In this document: positions 4,183 through 5,077 of the stretch, one piece after another
Layout: every line of letters begins with the position of its first letter
Position numbering within the stretch: the first letter of the stretch is position 1
Assembly: GCF_049310925.1 (NCBI RefSeq)
Contig: NZ_JBMERP010000135.1
Span: 1 to 5,077 of the forward strand
DNA from: Virgibacillus_F sp049310925
GTDB taxonomy: Bacteria > Bacillota > Bacilli > Bacillales > Amphibacillaceae
DNA: 5,077 nt
Reading direction: 5' to 3'
Position numbers and translations under genes: made by a program
Notes under the pieces: generated by a model
What the model saw: the letters and a program-made list of their open reading frames with translations, nothing else
Databases searched by the model: none
Told to the model about the DNA's origin: nothing

Positions 4183-5077
4183 TTAATTTATTTCATTTAT
4201 TTCTTTACTAACTGTCTCAATTCCTCTAACAACTGCTAGATAGCGCATATGATCTGTGTTTTCCTTTGCCTTTTGAAGAAAACTGACATAAAGAGATATT
4301 GCATGTTCAAACTCTGAATTATCAATATCCAGAGATGTTAACGTAGTTATTTTTACTTCAATATCCTTTTCAATTGCAGTCCATTGTTCAGAAGTTGGAT
4401 AATGGTGCGCTTCAATCCCTCTAATGGAGTCACTGGACATTTTACTGAACGCAGAACGGATTTCTTCAGCATTAATGTGGCTATTCACGTATCGGTCAAT
4501 TTCATCTAAATCATACGTCCAATGAACAGGGTATTTTCCTTCAACATAATCATCACCAGATAAAGTGACTATGTGTATAGTTTTTACAGGGGTCATTTTG
4601 AATTCATCATTTAATGCTCTAGCTGTCATAACAGAAAACTCAGCACGAGTGATGTCGCTTTCTGGATTAAAGTCTCCATTTCCTTCACCAACACTGATAC
4701 CTTTTGCTGCTATTCTATTAATATAGCTTTTTGCCCAACTGTTTGAAATGTCGTAAAAGTAATTATCACTTACTTCTTCCAATTCAAAAGCAACTGAAAC
4801 AATTTTTGCCATTTCTTCTCTCGTTAATGTACCATCAGGGTCAAACTTCCCATTCGGATAGCCATTGATATATCCAGCTTTTGCTGCAGCCTGCACTGCT
4901 CCGTAGTAGTATGCAGATTCAACTACATCTGGAAAAAGTGGACTTTCAGGTACATTTTCGGTATCAAGATTTTTCGCTCTTGCCAATATTAAAGCAGCGT
5001 CTGCACGTTTGATTTTAGCAGACACCCCAAAAGAGTCACTCGTTTGGCCTTTCACTATTTCATGTTCATACAAATAT
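4183..5077 (-). CDS. S-layer homology (SLH) domain protein, 5' end beyond window
   Basis: The frame is open to the right edge. The apparent first codon at 5073 is a TTG inside the first SLH repeat (reads YLYEHEIVKGQ), so the true start and signal peptide lie outside. The 296 visible residues comprise the end of SLH repeat 1 (1-40, KIKRADAALILARA), repeat 2 (about 44-99, LFPDV...GYPNGKFDPDGTLTREEMAKI) and repeat 3 (about 104-156, YFYDI...GNGDFNPESDITRAEFSVM). Three SLH repeats normally anchor exported proteins to pyruvylated secondary cell-wall polymer. In repeat 3 the usual GYPDG is GEGNG. A polar C-terminal region of about 140 residues (157-296) follows, with HIVTLSGDDYVEGKYPVHWTY and then a largely helical tail ending EINEIN; I recognise no enzyme motif in it. 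The anchor at the N-terminus and the novel tail suggest a cell-surface protein of unknown activity. It ends convergently with the lipoprotein gene and has its own terminator. Confidence 0.9.
   Translation of the reverse strand, partial: YLYEHEIVKGQTSDSFGVSAKIKRADAALILARAKNLDTENVPESPLFPDVVESAYYYGAVQAAAKAGYINGYPNGKFDPDGTLTREEMAKIVSVAFELEEVSDNYFYDISNSWAKSYINRIAAKGISVGEGNGDFNPESDITRAEFSVMTARALNDEFKMTPVKTIHIVTLSGDDYVEGKYPVHWTYDLDEIDRYVNSHINAEEIRSAFSKMSSDSIRGIEAHHYPTSEQWTAIEKDIEVKITTLTSLDIDNSEFEHAISLYVSFLQKAKENTDHMRYLAVVRGIETVSKEINEIN

Noticed and set aside
5071..5073. TTG at 5073 as the start of the SLH protein
   Set aside because: The frame continues to the window edge and this codon falls inside an SLH repeat, so it encodes an internal leucine.

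Overview
The window looks like chromosomal DNA from a low-GC Gram-positive of the Bacillaceae type. The evidence is strong AGGAGG-type ribosome binding sites, a TTG start, a short-signal lipoprotein, an S-layer-homology (SLH) protein, and a four-box PhoP-like site laid out as in Bacillus. Species cannot be named from the sequence.

Left part (1-2060), accessory in character, genes on the minus strand. The left edge cuts a reading frame that resembles the N-terminus of a transposase OrfA. A short array of 10-bp repeats with 21-bp period follows (171-222). Then come a NERD-domain protein with a zinc ribbon and a C-terminal helical part (346-1275) and a MazEF-type toxin-antitoxin pair (1449-2017), with antitoxin before toxin and a one-base stop/start overlap. 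The antitoxin promoter is readable: a TATAAT -10 lies over an upstream ATG and so excludes it as the start, and a near-perfect 21-bp palindrome covers the -35, a probable autoregulatory operator. The toxin lacks the loop that carries the catalytic glutamate of E. coli MazF.

Middle (2051-2577), no convincing gene. It holds a second, larger array of the same 21-bp-period repeat (two inverted plus four direct units, 2261-2371) and a strong plus-strand terminator with no gene to serve. After these comes a promoter region with four TTAACA-like hexamers at exact 11-bp steps, the layout of a PhoP-activated promoter. The two repeat arrays bracket the NERD-mazEF block.

Right part (2578-5077). A cytoplasmic glycerophosphodiester phosphodiesterase (2578-3312) is, by inference, induced by phosphate starvation through those boxes. 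A small lipoprotein of unknown function follows on the same strand (3493-3903). A convergent intergenic region (3904-4182) holds several competing hairpins, including a perfect 17-bp stem, and the terminator of the minus-strand SLH gene. That gene (4183-5077) runs off the right edge; two SLH repeats are complete, the first is cut, and an unrecognised C-terminal region of about 140 residues follows.

No wholly new multi-gene system could be demonstrated. The best leads are the shortened MazF, the 21-bp-period arrays flanking a mobile-looking block, the PhoP-type promoter and the structured convergent region.
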